From NCBI RefSeq assembly GCF_001676875.1, contig NZ_JYKA01000007.1, positions 124,001-188,000 on the forward strand: 64,000 nt of DNA. The letters run 5' to 3'. The first letter of the stretch is position 1. Each line of letters begins with the position of its first letter. The stretch is from Chromobacterium subtsugae (GTDB taxonomy: Bacteria; Pseudomonadota; Gammaproteobacteria; Burkholderiales; Chromobacteriaceae). Below the pieces are notes generated by a model. That model saw only the letters and a list, made by a program, of their open reading frames with translations, was not told the DNA's origin and made no database searches. Both the position numbers and the translations under genes were made by a program. Shown here one piece after another: positions 42,037 through 50,479 of this stretch.

Positions 42037-42560
42037 GCCGCGCCGCTTACGGGTTGGGTTCTTGCTGGCCGCGCTGCTGGCCGCCGGCTTGTCGTGGCGG
42101 CAGTCCCGGCTGCCCGCCGACTGCTTCTGGCTGAGCCGCGCAGCCTGTCTGGCGCGCCTTGGCGCCGGCATGGACAAGCAGATTAGCGAGGTTTGGAGCA
42201 GCGGCCAGCGGCATGGCAGCGCGCAGTTGCTGCTGGCGCGCGACGGCCGCTACCAGATTTATTCGCTGCGGGACGATGTCGACGGCGGCATCGATGTGGC
42301 TGAGGCTGGTCGCTGGCAAGAAGTGAACGCCGAACTGACGCTGAGGCCGCTGCTGGGCGGCGCAGGCGCGGCGCGCTGCGCATCGGCAGTGCCACCAGGG
42401 GCGCTATTATCTGGCTCAATTCCCCCATCCGACGGACATGGCGCGCCAAATGCGGGCCTGGGGTGAGGATCGCTCGGGTTTGCCCCCGGCTCCGCCCAGT
42501 GCGAAGCCGGACGCAACAGCGCTGTGGCAGGGCGGCCAGACCAGCGCTTGTCCGATATGA
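42026..42560 (+). pseudogene. Exported unknown protein interrupted by a frameshift
   Basis: The frame from 42026 (overlapping the metH stop by 11 bases) encodes an anchor/signal segment (VGFLLAALLAAGLSW) and a domain with LLLARDGRYQIYSLRDDVDGG and AGRWQEVNAELTL. Around 42345-42390 the protein-like sequence moves one frame: CHQGRYYLAQFPHPTDMARQ continues to a stop at 42558-42560. The original frame instead runs into random sequence ending at 42466. Removing one base in that interval would restore a ~178-residue protein. It resembles the lipoprotein downstream. Confidence 0.65.
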
Positions 42561-42626
42561 CTCAGGCTGCCGCGCTATTTTTCTTGCTGTGTTCTCTCCG
42601 TCCTATTGAAATCGAAAGCCATTTGA

Positions 42627-43121
42627 ATGTCGGGACCAAAAGGCATTTTGCCGAAGGCGGCTGTCGCCGCCTTGCTCTTCGTTGTTTGCTGCGCGCTGTG
42701 TGCCTGCCGGCCGAATGCGCAAGTCCGCAGGGATAGCGTCAATCGTGAAGCTGAAGAACTGAGCCGCAAACTACCAGAAGAGGGCAGCCAAATCTGGCTG
42801 TACTACGGTTTGACGGTGATACAGCAGCGGCTGACGCTGGCCGCCAATGGCTATTACGCTTGGGAGTCGGCGTCCGATGACGGCGGCGCGCCGCCGCCGG
42901 ATCGCGATTATGGCCGTTGGCGCGAGGAAAAGGATCAATTGGTATTGGTTTCGCAATTTGACGGCGGCGAAACGCGTTTGCAGGCGGGGTGCCGCGATGG
43001 CGAGTTTGTCTGGCTATATGGTTATGCCGACGAGGAACCCGCCTGGCATGGCAATGGCGAACACTCCTGTTCGGAAATCCAGCATCCCGCTAAATCCGAT
43101 AAACCCTTGGCATTCCGATGA
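42627..43121 (+). CDS. Predicted lipoprotein of unknown function
   Basis: A 164-residue protein with signal ALLFVVCCALCAC and lipobox LCAC. The mature part contains LTLAANGYYAWESASDDGG and DYGRWREEKDQLVLVSQF. This pattern (L-x-L-x2-[DN]-G-x-Y, then DD, then GRW, then L-x-L) also occurs in the frameshifted protein just upstream. The two are probably diverged copies of one family specific to this lineage. GC content is lower than in flanking core genes. Confidence 0.65.
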   Translation: MSGPKGILPKAAVAALLFVVCCALCACRPNAQVRRDSVNREAEELSRKLPEEGSQIWLYYGLTVIQQRLTLAANGYYAWESASDDGGAPPPDRDYGRWREEKDQLVLVSQFDGGETRLQAGCRDGEFVWLYGYADEEPAWHGNGEHSCSEIQHPAKSDKPLAFR

Positions 43122-43184
43122 ACGCCATTGAGCCGGGCAGGCGTTCGCTGTATTGGAAGACATTGCGATATTGGAGAAAACCGC

Positions 43185-43610
43185 ATGAAGCAACGGATTT
43201 GGCTGGTTTGGCTGCTGGGCCTGCCATGGGCGGCGCAGGCGGCGGTGCAGAGCGATACGCGCTGTTTTGTCGCCGCCAACGGCGGCAAGCCCATCCACCT
43301 GCAATTCACGACGGTGGGCGACGCCGATGCCGACTGGACGGCGGCTTATGTGCGCTATGGCAAGCGCGGCAAAGCGATTACCTTGGTATGGCTGCGCACC
43401 GAGCAAGAAGAAATGGCTGAGGGGCGGCCCTATCAATTTACCGACGAATGGCTGGAAATCGTCGATGGCCGCATCAACGGCCGTTACACGACTATCCATC
43501 AGGGCGCCAATTATTACGGCTTTCATTACCGCGGCGCCAATGGCCGCGACATCGATTTCGACGAGGATCTGGGCGCGCGCGCCGCATCGCAACACGCATG
43601 CAAGTATTAG
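43185..43610 (+). CDS. Small exported protein of unknown function
   Basis: A 141-residue protein with signal MKQRIWLVWLLGLPWAAQA. The mature domain has CFVAANGGKPIHLQF, WTAAYVRYGKRGKAITLVW and NYYGFHYRGANGRDIDFDEDL, ending in a cysteine that may pair with the first. TTGGAG is well placed before ATG 43185. It looks like a periplasmic beta-rich protein; the family is not recognised. Part of the run of small secreted proteins after metH. Confidence 0.65.
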   Translation: MKQRIWLVWLLGLPWAAQAAVQSDTRCFVAANGGKPIHLQFTTVGDADADWTAAYVRYGKRGKAITLVWLRTEQEEMAEGRPYQFTDEWLEIVDGRINGRYTTIHQGANYYGFHYRGANGRDIDFDEDLGARAASQHACKY

Positions 43611-43624
43611 CGCAGGCGCCGGGA

Positions 43625-43662
43625 TGTGGATAACTGCGAAAGCCGCTGGCGGCTGTGGATAA
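43625..43662 (-). repeat. Pair of perfect DnaA boxes
   Basis: TGTGGATAA at 43625-43633 and 43654-43662, same orientation, 29 bases apart, in the gap between two convergent genes. The spacing is similar to the pair at 9156/9186. Confidence 0.7.
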
Positions 43663-43675
43663 GCGGCGGGCAAGA

Positions 43676-43693
43676 CCCGGCGCCGGCGCCGGG
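43676..43693. repeat. 18-base perfect GC palindrome
   Basis: CCCGGCGCCGGCGCCGGG between the convergent genes ending at 43610 and 43704. It can form a very stable cruciform or RNA hairpin but has no T-run. Confidence 0.6.
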
Positions 43694-43703
43694 CCCTGCG
43701 CTG

Positions 43704-44114
43704 TTACGGCTTGGGTTTTACGCGTTTTTCGGCGGCTTTGCGAACCTTGTCGCCGTCGAACAGCACGGCGCCCTGCTTGCGGCCTTCGGCGCTGAACGTC
43801 ACCCGCAGTTGGCCGTTTTCCAGCTTGGCGGTGGCATTCGTGCCGGGGTTGAAGTCGCCCAGATCATATTTCTTGACGCTGCCGCCGCAGTCGCTGCTGA
43901 CCAGCACCACGTCGCGGTCTTGCAGCGCATAGCTGCTGCCGCCTTGCAGGTAGACGGAGTTGTCGGAGTCGGAGTAGATGGTTTTCTTGCCCAGGCGCAG
44001 CTCGATCCGGTCTTCGTCGGACACCACGCCGTAGCGGGTTTTGATGGTTTCGGCTCCGGCTTGGTGGCAGACGGCCAACAGGCCCAGCAGCAGGGAGAGC
44101 AGAGTCTTTTTCAT
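43704..44114 (-). CDS. Small exported protein of unknown function
   Basis: A 136-residue protein with signal MKKTLLSLLLGLLAVCHQAGA. The mature part (TIKTRYGVVSDEDRIELRLGKKTIYSDSDNSVYLQGGSSYALQDRDVVLVSSDCGG) looks like a beta-stranded periplasmic domain with one cysteine, and a lysine-rich tail. Convergent with the previous gene. No family recognised. Confidence 0.65.
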   Translation of the reverse strand: MKKTLLSLLLGLLAVCHQAGAETIKTRYGVVSDEDRIELRLGKKTIYSDSDNSVYLQGGSSYALQDRDVVLVSSDCGGSVKKYDLGDFNPGTNATAKLENGQLRVTFSAEGRKQGAVLFDGDKVRKAAEKRVKPKP

Positions 44115-44217
44115 GGCGGCTTCGCAAATGAGGATATGGCCGCGATTTTGCCATGCGGCGCCCTGCCATCCAATTTACCTATTCACATTGCCGGATAAAT
44201 GCTTTTGAGTTATCGGC

Positions 44218-45015
44218 TCAGCTGATCGGCTCCAGGTAGTCCAGATGCGGGATGCGCAGCGCCATCTCGCGGCGGATGCGGTCGCGCAGCGCTTGCAGTT
44301 GCTCCCGCTTGTCGCCGCTGAACAAGCCGGGCGCGGTCCAGAAAACATCGAAACGGACTTCCCGGCTGGAGACGAAGTGGTAATACAGCTGGGTGCGCGG
44401 CTCGCCGCCTATGTATTCGCCGTCGCTCGCCGCCGGGTCGCAGCGCAGGCATTGCAGCTGGAACGCTTGCGCCGCCGCGTTGAACGCCTCTATCGCCTTG
44501 GCGCGGTCAAGATCGGCGGATTCGGCGCGGCTGCGGATGCCGTATTTCTGATTCAGTTGCGGCGCCGATGTCGCGACGCAGGCGAGCAAAGCGGCCAGCG
44601 CCAAAGGCGGGGTCAGCCAGCGCCGCGCCGCCGGCGCGGACAGTGCCAGCCGCTCGCGGCGCTCGAAGGCCAGCCGGCACAGCGGCAGCACCGCCAGCGC
44701 CAGCAGGTCGCCGTAATCGACGGTGCGGGACAGGGCAAAGGGCAGCCACGCGTTGACGGCGGCGATGGCGGGGCCGGACAGCGGGCTTTTCCACCACAGC
44801 CAGGCCAGCGCGATGGCGGCGCTGGTCGCGGCGAAGCGGCGCGGCCACAGCGCCTGGGCCAGCAGGCCCGCCAGCGCCAGCCCGGCGAAGTCGGACAGCT
44901 TGCCGCTGAGCTAGCCCGGATGGGCGGACTTCAGCCACCAGTCGTTGGCCAGCAGCAGGCATAGGGCGATCAGGAAAGGCCAGCCGGCTATCACGGCGGA
45001 GATTCGTCGAAGCAT
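44218..45015 (-). pseudogene. Membrane protein copy inactivated by a nonsense codon
   Basis: Same length (266 codons) and clearly homologous along its whole length to the neighbouring gene at 45074-45871: WPFLIALCLLLANDWWLK, LSGKLSDFAGLALAG, TVDYGDLLALAVLPLCRLA, LSAPAARRWL, then a C-terminal LDYLEPI. At 44911-44913 the codon is TAG where the sister gene has TGG (W in HPGWLSGKL). Everything after is still in frame and well conserved, so the mutation is recent. A ~34-residue peptide or readthrough product is all that would be made. Confidence 0.85.
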
Positions 45016-45073
45016 TGGAAAATCCAGATGGGAGAGGCGGCGGCGATAGAGCCAGCTTGGCTGCGGCCGACGC

Positions 45074-45871
45074 TCAGTTGATCGGTTCCAGGTAGTCCAG
45101 GCCGGGGATGCGCTGCGCCATCTGGTAGCGGATGCTGTCGCGCATCGCTTCCAGCCGCTCGCGCTCGCCGCCGTTGAATACGCAGGGCAACACGGTCCAG
45201 ATGTCGAAACGCACTTCCTGGTTCGAAGAAAACTGGTAGCGCAGCAGCACGCTGTGTTTGCCGCCGCCTTCGTAAACGCCCTTGTCCAGCGCTGGATCGC
45301 AGCTTTCGCAGCGCAACTGGTATTGCGCCGCCACCGCGTTCAGCGCTTCCACGACCTTGACGCGGTCCATCCGCGCGGCGCTGGCGCGGCTGCGCACGCC
45401 GTACTGCTGGCTGTACGGCACGGCGGACGCGGCGCAGGCCAGCACGGCGGCCAACGCCAGGGGCGGCGCCAGCCAGCGCCGCGCCGCCGGCGCGGACAGT
45501 GCCAGCCTCTTGCGCCGGACGACGGCCAGTCGGCATAGCGGCAGCACCGCCAGCGCCAAGAGGTCGCTGTAGTCGACGGTGCGGCCGATGCGGTACGGCG
45601 CCAGCGCGTTGAAAGTCTCGATCGCGGAGCTGGAGCAGGCGCTTTTCCACCAGAGCCAGGCTGCCGCCAGGCCGGCGCAGATCTCGCCGAAACGGCGCGG
45701 CCAGGCCGCCAGCAGCACGATGCCGGCCAGCGCCAGCCCGGCGAAGTCGGACAGCTTGCCGCTGAGCCAGCCCGGATGGGCGGCTTTCAGCCACCAGTCG
45801 TTGGCCAGCAGCAGGCATAGGGCGATCAGGAAGGGCCAGCCGGAGACGGCGGCGGCGAGGCGTTTGCGCAT
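45074..45871 (-). CDS. Membrane protein of unknown function (intact copy of a tandem pair)
   Basis: A 265-residue protein. The N-terminal half has four or five hydrophobic segments (WPFLIALCLLLANDWWLK, FAGLALAGIVLLAAWP, ICAGLAAAWLWW, LLALAVLPLCRLA, LAPPLALAAVLACAAS). The C-terminal ~110 residues are soluble, probably periplasmic, with a CESCDP pair and EVRFDIWTVLPCVF. Its duplicate at 44218-45015 carries a stop. Not recognised as a named family. Confidence 0.7.
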   Translation of the reverse strand: MRKRLAAAVSGWPFLIALCLLLANDWWLKAAHPGWLSGKLSDFAGLALAGIVLLAAWPRRFGEICAGLAAAWLWWKSACSSSAIETFNALAPYRIGRTVDYSDLLALAVLPLCRLAVVRRKRLALSAPAARRWLAPPLALAAVLACAASAVPYSQQYGVRSRASAARMDRVKVVEALNAVAAQYQLRCESCDPALDKGVYEGGGKHSVLLRYQFSSNQEVRFDIWTVLPCVFNGGERERLEAMRDSIRYQMAQRIPGLDYLEPIN

Positions 45872-46000
45872 GGAACAGGCCGGGGAAGGTGGTGGGCGCG
45901 ACATTTTAACAGCCGCGCGGCCCGGCGGTCCGGAACCCGCTACACTCAGGGTGCGGGCCGGCGTCGCCCGGCGCCGGGCCGTTTTGGGGGAGGGCGAATC

Positions 46001-46270
46001 ATGGAATGGCTGAACCGCGAAAGCCTGCTTGGCCTGATGGAGGATGTGGAGGCGGAGGACCCGATAGACTACGCCGATCTGCCGTTCGACGAACGCAATC
46101 TGCGCGAATTGATCGTCGATTCGTTGCTGGAGCGCGAGTTGGTGTTCCGCGCCGAGGAGCCGGACGCCTCGCGGCGGATGCTGGTGTATCTGGCGGCTAC
46201 CGCGCGGTTGACGCTGGAGAACATGGTGCTGCATGCGCGCCTGCTGCGCGCCGGCCGCGCCGAAGACTGA
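46001..46270 (+). CDS. Small acidic protein of unknown function
   Basis: An 89-residue protein beginning MEWLNRESLLGLMEDVEAEDPIDYADLPFDERNLRELI and ending in a helix rich in Leu and Arg. Strongly acidic first half, no signal or membrane segment. GGGAGGG is well placed before the ATG. Composition suggests a helical cytoplasmic regulator or adaptor; no family recognised. Confidence 0.6.
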   Translation: MEWLNRESLLGLMEDVEAEDPIDYADLPFDERNLRELIVDSLLERELVFRAEEPDASRRMLVYLAATARLTLENMVLHARLLRAGRAED

Positions 46271-46442
46271 AACCTGCGCCGCCATTCCAGATTCACGGTC
46301 CAATTCAATGGCTTATGACGTATGACGTTTGAGATTGTTATGGTCCGCATGGTCTATTCCGCGTAGAATCCAGCGCTTGCGCGGCGCAGCAGCTTTAGTC
46401 GCCGACGCTGTTTTCCCGGCATATAAACCATAAAGAATCGTG

Positions 46443-46928
46443 ATGAAAAAAATACTCGCGCTGTCCGCTTGCGCGCTGGCCCTGAGCGGCTGCAGCGCCA
46501 TGACCACCATGAGCAGCTCCGCGCCCAAGGGCGCGGTTTCCATCTATCAGCGCCAGCAAGTGACCACGCTGGATTTGCCCAAGACCGAAACCTATCCCAC
46601 CACCAGCTTCGGCAACTATGAATTCAAGGCCACCGGCGAAGGCAAGCAGCCGCTGTACGGCTTGCTGCCGTTGAAGTTCAACGGCGGCTATGTGGCCGCC
46701 GACATCCTGTTCTTCGCTCCGGCGCTGTTCTTCAACCTGCGCGAAGTCTACCCGCTGTACGATTTCGACTTGGACAAGGGCGTGGTGCGCTACCGCCTGA
46801 AGGACACCGACAACTGGACCGAGTACAAGCCGACGCAGCCGGAAGCCGAACGCGCCCGCAGCCATATCGACTTCGCCGCCTCCCAGCCGGCGGCCGAGGC
46901 CGCGCCGGTCAAGACCGGCAGCAACTGA
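46443..46928 (+). CDS. Predicted outer-membrane lipoprotein
   Basis: A 161-residue protein with signal MKKILALSACALALSGCS and lipobox LSGC; Ser after Cys suits outer-membrane sorting. Conserved-looking blocks YGLLPLKFNGGYVAADILFFAPALFFNLREVYPLYDFDL and VVRYRL resemble small lipoproteins of unknown role that carry a hydrophobic middle segment. ATG 46443 is chosen over GTG 46440. A hairpin follows the stop. Confidence 0.75.
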   Translation: MKKILALSACALALSGCSAMTTMSSSAPKGAVSIYQRQQVTTLDLPKTETYPTTSFGNYEFKATGEGKQPLYGLLPLKFNGGYVAADILFFAPALFFNLREVYPLYDFDLDKGVVRYRLKDTDNWTEYKPTQPEAERARSHIDFAASQPAAEAAPVKTGSN

Positions 46929-46936
46929 TTCGCCTG

Positions 46937-46977
46937 GCCGGCGGACGTTCCCGCGGAACGGACCGCCGGCGGTTTTC
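46937..46977 (+). terminator. Terminator after the lipoprotein gene
   Basis: Outer stem GCCGGCGG / CCGCCGGC and inner stem CGTTCC / GGAACG around a three-base loop with a small internal bulge, then GGTTTTC. The T-run is short. Confidence 0.65.
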
Positions 46978-47080
46978 TCCTTTCCCTTCCTCTCCCCGTC
47001 TTTCGACATCTCCCGATACACATATGGCATAGCGTCGATTACACTGGCGCATTCCCACCCTCCCGAGCAAAGGCATTGCC

Positions 47081-47698
47081 ATGCTGCGTATTCTCGGCCG
47101 TACCAGTTCCATCAATGTGCGCAAGGTGTTGTGGACCTGCCACGAGATCGGCATCGACTACCAACGCGAAGACTGGGGCCGCGGCTTTCAGCCCACCAGC
47201 AGCCCGGAATTCCTGGCGCTCAATCCGCATGGGTTGATCCCGGTGGTGGTGGACGGCGATACCGTGCTGAGCGAATCCAACACCATCTGCCGCTACCTGG
47301 CCGCCAAGCACGGCCGCCACGACCTGTTGCCGCAAAACCCGGCCGCGCGCGCCCAGGTGGAGCGGTGGATGGACTGGCAGGCCGCCGATCTGAACCCCGC
47401 CTGGATATACGCCTTCCACGCCCTCAGCCGCAACAGCCCCGACCACCAGGATCCGGCGAGCATCGCCGCCAGCGTGGCGGCGTGGAAAAAGCAGATGGCG
47501 GTGCTGGAGTCGCAACTGGGCGATGGATGGATATGGGGCGATGCGTTCACCTTGGCCGACATCTCGCTGGGTCTGTCGGTGCAGCGCTGGCTGCTGACGC
47601 CGTTCGACAAGCCGCGGTTGCCGGCGGTGGAGGCTTATTACCAGCGGCTGCGCCAACGCCCGGCCTACCTTACCCACGGCAGCGACGGCGTGGCCTGA
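47081..47698 (+). CDS. Glutathione S-transferase family protein
   Basis: A 205-residue GST: thioredoxin-like N domain (MLRILGRTSSINVRKVLWTCHEIG; cis-Pro and glutathione site HGLIPVVVDGDTVLSESNTICRYLA) and helical C domain (WMDWQAADLNPAWIYAF; FTLADISLGLSVQRWLL). The N-terminal Ser/Thr suggests a beta- or theta-like class. It precedes an O-methyltransferase by 38 bases and may be co-transcribed. Confidence 0.9.
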   Translation: MLRILGRTSSINVRKVLWTCHEIGIDYQREDWGRGFQPTSSPEFLALNPHGLIPVVVDGDTVLSESNTICRYLAAKHGRHDLLPQNPAARAQVERWMDWQAADLNPAWIYAFHALSRNSPDHQDPASIAASVAAWKKQMAVLESQLGDGWIWGDAFTLADISLGLSVQRWLLTPFDKPRLPAVEAYYQRLRQRPAYLTHGSDGVA

Positions 47699-47736
47699 GG
47701 CCGGCCGAGGCCCGATGCCAGACAAGGAGACAAACC

Positions 47737-48405
47737 ATGTCGGACAAGCAATGGAATGAAGTGGACGATTATTTCAGCCGCAGCCTGGTCCAGCAGGACG
47801 CCGCGCTGGAAGCGGCGCTGGCCGACAGCGCCGCCGCCGGCCTGCCGGCCATCAACGTGGCGCCCAACCAGGGCAAGTTTCTCCATTTGCTGGCGCGCAT
47901 CCACGGCGCGCGGCGGATTCTGGAGATCGGCACGCTGGGCGGCTACAGCGCCATCTGGCTGGCGCGGGCGCTGCCGGCGGACGGCCGGCTGGTGACGCTG
48001 GAGTACGATCCCAGGCACGCGGAAGTGGCCGCCGCCAACCTGGCGCGCGCCGGCCAGGCCGCCAAGACGGAGATCCGCCAGGGCGCGGCGCTGGATAGCC
48101 TGGCGCAGCTGATCGCGGAAGGCGCGGCGCCGTTCGACCTGATCTTCATCGACGCCGACAAGCCCAACAATCCGCATTACCTGGAAATGGCGCTGCGGCT
48201 GTCGCGGCCGGGCACCGTGATCGTCGGCGACAACGTGGTGCGCCAGGGCGAGGTGGCCAACGCCGGCAGCGTCGACCCGGCGGTGCAGGGCACGCGCCGC
48301 TTCATCGAGCTGCTGGGCGCCAATCCGCGCCTGTCCGCCACCGCGCTGCAGACGGTGGGCGGCAAGGGTTACGACGGCTTCGCGCTGGCGATTGTGGAGG
48401 CCTAG
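47737..48405 (+). CDS. O-methyltransferase family 3 (COMT-like)
   Basis: A 222-residue SAM-dependent enzyme: APNQGKFLHLLARI, SAM motif ILEIGTLGGYSAIWLARAL, metal-binding FIDADKPNN, and VIVGDNVVRQGEV, as in divalent-metal catechol/caffeoyl-CoA O-methyltransferases. AAGGAG precedes the ATG. The substrate is unknown. A truncated LysR regulator lies convergent just after it (four-base overlap of ends). Confidence 0.9.
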   Translation: MSDKQWNEVDDYFSRSLVQQDAALEAALADSAAAGLPAINVAPNQGKFLHLLARIHGARRILEIGTLGGYSAIWLARALPADGRLVTLEYDPRHAEVAAANLARAGQAAKTEIRQGAALDSLAQLIAEGAAPFDLIFIDADKPNNPHYLEMALRLSRPGTVIVGDNVVRQGEVANAGSVDPAVQGTRRFIELLGANPRLSATALQTVGGKGYDGFALAIVEA

Positions 48406-48660
48406 GCGAGCACATTGGCCGCCATGTAGTCGATGAAGGCGCGCAGCTTGGGCGGCATCCGCGGCGTGGCCGGCCACAGCAGGTAGAGATTGCCGCTGCG
48501 CCGCACCGCCGGCGCGTCCAGCCTGAGCAAGGCGCCGGACGCGAGCTCGCGGTGGATGGAGAAATCGGGCAGGCAGGCGATGCCCATGCCGCGCGCGGCC
48601 AGCTCGATCAAGGCCTCGCCGGTATTGCATATGGCCTTGGACGCATTGCGCAGGCGCGCC
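48402..48660 (-). pseudogene. C-terminal remnant of a LysR-type regulator
   Basis: Reading the minus strand, LRNASKAICNTGEALIELAARGMGIACLPDF and LYLLWPATPRMPPKLRAFIDYMA match the last third of a LysR effector domain. The homology stops at about 48660, and an in-frame TAA follows upstream at 48678-48680. The DNA-binding domain and most of the sensor domain are gone. It was probably divergent from or near the methyltransferase region before a deletion. Confidence 0.8.
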
Positions 48661-48774
48661 CATGAGGAACCGGAGGCTTACACGAATCCCACCAATGAGG
48701 CTGGTGGAGTGACAGCCCCGTAACGCGGCTTGGCCGCAGGCGATACACGCGGCTCCCCAATAAACCGCCGCGCG
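48661..48774. other. Junction segment between LysR remnant and EAL gene
   Basis: 114 bases that do not continue the LysR gene. It contains inverted arms CCACCA (48689-48694) and TGGTGG (48702-48707) and a GC-rich GCGGCTTGGCCGC stretch. It could be a small mobile palindromic repeat that took the place of the LysR 5' part. No coding function seen. Confidence 0.4.
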
Positions 48775-49554
48775 CTACAGCTGGCGAGCCACAGCCAGCT
48801 CGCCCGGCCGCCCCAGGTAATAGCCCTGATATAGCTCGACGCCCAGCGCGCGCATCGCCTCCAGCTGCTCGGCGGTTTCGATTCCTTCGATCAGCATGCG
48901 GCTGCCGATCTGCCAGCCGAATTCCAGCAGCGCCGGCAGCCGGCTGGTTTCGCCGGCCATGTGATCGAGCAGCAGGCTGCGGTCTATCTTGATGATGTCC
49001 GGGGACAGCTCGCCCATCTTGTCGCGGCGGGCGGGCAGCGCGCCGAAGTCGTCCACCGCCAGGCCGAAGCCCATTTCCGCCGCGTGGCGCATGCCGTTCA
49101 GCAGCGGCTGGCCGTGGTGTTCCACCTCGAACTCCGGCAGCTCGAAGATCACGCCGCCGCTGTCCAGCTCCACGCTTTGCAGCATATTGTTCAACAGCGG
49201 CAGATGGGTGCGGCCGCTCTGGTCCTGCTGCACGGTGGCGGGCATCAGGTTCAGGCACAGGCAGCCGCTCTGGCTGCTTTGGGCGAAGTTGCGCACGTGG
49301 ATCAGCCGCGCCAGGCGGTCGGCCTCCAGCGCCATCTCCGGCGCTTGCGCGGCGAGAAAACGGTCGGGCGCGTGCCATTCGCCGCCCTCGTCCACCACGC
49401 GCAGCAGCGCCTCGTGGCCGAACAGGCTGCCGCCCTTGTAGAAAATGGGCTGGAACGCGCTCAACAGGCGGTAGCCGGCCAGGCTGGCGCAGTAGCGGCC
49501 GGAAGCGTCGCGGTACAGCATGCTGCCCGCCTGCGCGCCGAGAGTGGGCTGCAT
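48775..49554 (-). CDS. EAL-domain c-di-GMP phosphodiesterase
   Basis: A 259-residue stand-alone EAL protein. Catalytic motifs are visible: GHEALLRV (EAL), CLNLMPA (metal Asn), FELPEFEV (Glu), LAVDDFGAL (DD), IIKIDRSLL (Lys) and LIEGIETAEQ (Glu), then QGYYLGRP. The usual DDFGTG loop reads DDFGAL, slightly atypical. It would oppose the three GGDEF enzymes of this window. No sensor domain. Confidence 0.88.
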   Translation of the reverse strand: MQPTLGAQAGSMLYRDASGRYCASLAGYRLLSAFQPIFYKGGSLFGHEALLRVVDEGGEWHAPDRFLAAQAPEMALEADRLARLIHVRNFAQSSQSGCLCLNLMPATVQQDQSGRTHLPLLNNMLQSVELDSGGVIFELPEFEVEHHGQPLLNGMRHAAEMGFGLAVDDFGALPARRDKMGELSPDIIKIDRSLLLDHMAGETSRLPALLEFGWQIGSRMLIEGIETAEQLEAMRALGVELYQGYYLGRPGELAVARQL

Positions 49555-49670
49555 CGCGCACCTGCCTGGGAGAGAGGACGATGTTTCAGCATAGCAAAAA
49601 CACCTAGCGAAATGAGAACCGCTAATGAAAGCTTGCAGAGTATCCGGCCCTGCGCGCGGGCCGGCGGGCC

Positions 49671-50435
49671 TCATTCCGCGATGTGCAGCTGGGTGCCGGC
49701 CTCCTGCATCAGCCGGGCGATGGCCGGCGGCACCGGCTTGTCGGTGAACAGCGCGGCGATCTGGTTCAGCCGGCCCAGCTCCACCAGCGCCGGGCGGTCG
49801 AACTTGCTGTGGTCGGCCGCCAGGAACACCTGGCGCGACTGCTGGATGATGGCCTCGGTGGTGCGCACTTCGCGGTAGTCGTAGTCGCGCAGCGTGCCGT
49901 CGGATTCGATGCTGGACACGCCGATGATGCCGTAGTCGACGCGGAACTGGCGGATCATCTGCACTGTCGCCTCGCCGGTCAGGCCGCGGTCGCGTTTCCT
50001 CAGCGAGCCGCCCAGCACGATGACTTCGCAGTCCGGGTAATCGCACATCTGCTCGGCCACGTGCAGATTGTTGGTGATCACCCTGAGGCCGCGGTGGCGG
50101 TGCAGCGCCTTGGCCACTTCCTCGGTGGTGGTGCCCAGATTGATGAACAAGGACGCGTTGTCCGGGATGTGGCGAACCAGGCTGGCGGCGATGCGGCGCT
50201 TTTCCTCTATGCACAGTACCTGGCGCGCCTGGTAGGCGACGTTTTCCACGCTGGATAGCACGCTGGCGCCGCCGTGGTAGCGCTGCAGCTGCTGGTGCTC
50301 GGCCAGCAGCGCGATGTCGCGGCGTATGGTCTGGCGGGTGACGGCGAAATGCTCGGCCAGCTTCTCCACGCTGACATAGCTGTCGCGCCTGACCATGTCC
50401 AGCAGTTCTTGTTGTCTTTGATTCAGGATCAGCAT
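49671..50435 (-). CDS. glpR: DeoR-family repressor, GlpR type
   Basis: A 254-residue regulator: MLILNQRQQELLDMVRRDSYVSVEKLAEHFAVTRQTIRRDI is the DeoR HTH and closely tracks E. coli GlpR. The C-terminal sugar-phosphate isomerase-like sensor has FINLGTTTEEVAKAL, VITNNLHVAEQM and VLGGSLRKRDRGLTG. GlpR binds glycerol-3-phosphate. It lies just after an FAD-dependent oxidoreductase gene. The likely target glpK is at the far left of the window. Confidence 0.85.
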   Translation of the reverse strand: MLILNQRQQELLDMVRRDSYVSVEKLAEHFAVTRQTIRRDIALLAEHQQLQRYHGGASVLSSVENVAYQARQVLCIEEKRRIAASLVRHIPDNASLFINLGTTTEEVAKALHRHRGLRVITNNLHVAEQMCDYPDCEVIVLGGSLRKRDRGLTGEATVQMIRQFRVDYGIIGVSSIESDGTLRDYDYREVRTTEAIIQQSRQVFLAADHSKFDRPALVELGRLNQIAALFTDKPVPPAIARLMQEAGTQLHIAE

Positions 50436-50479
50436 GCTAGTTGGATTCTCCCTTTGCCGGGAATTGTAAGCGATTTGCT

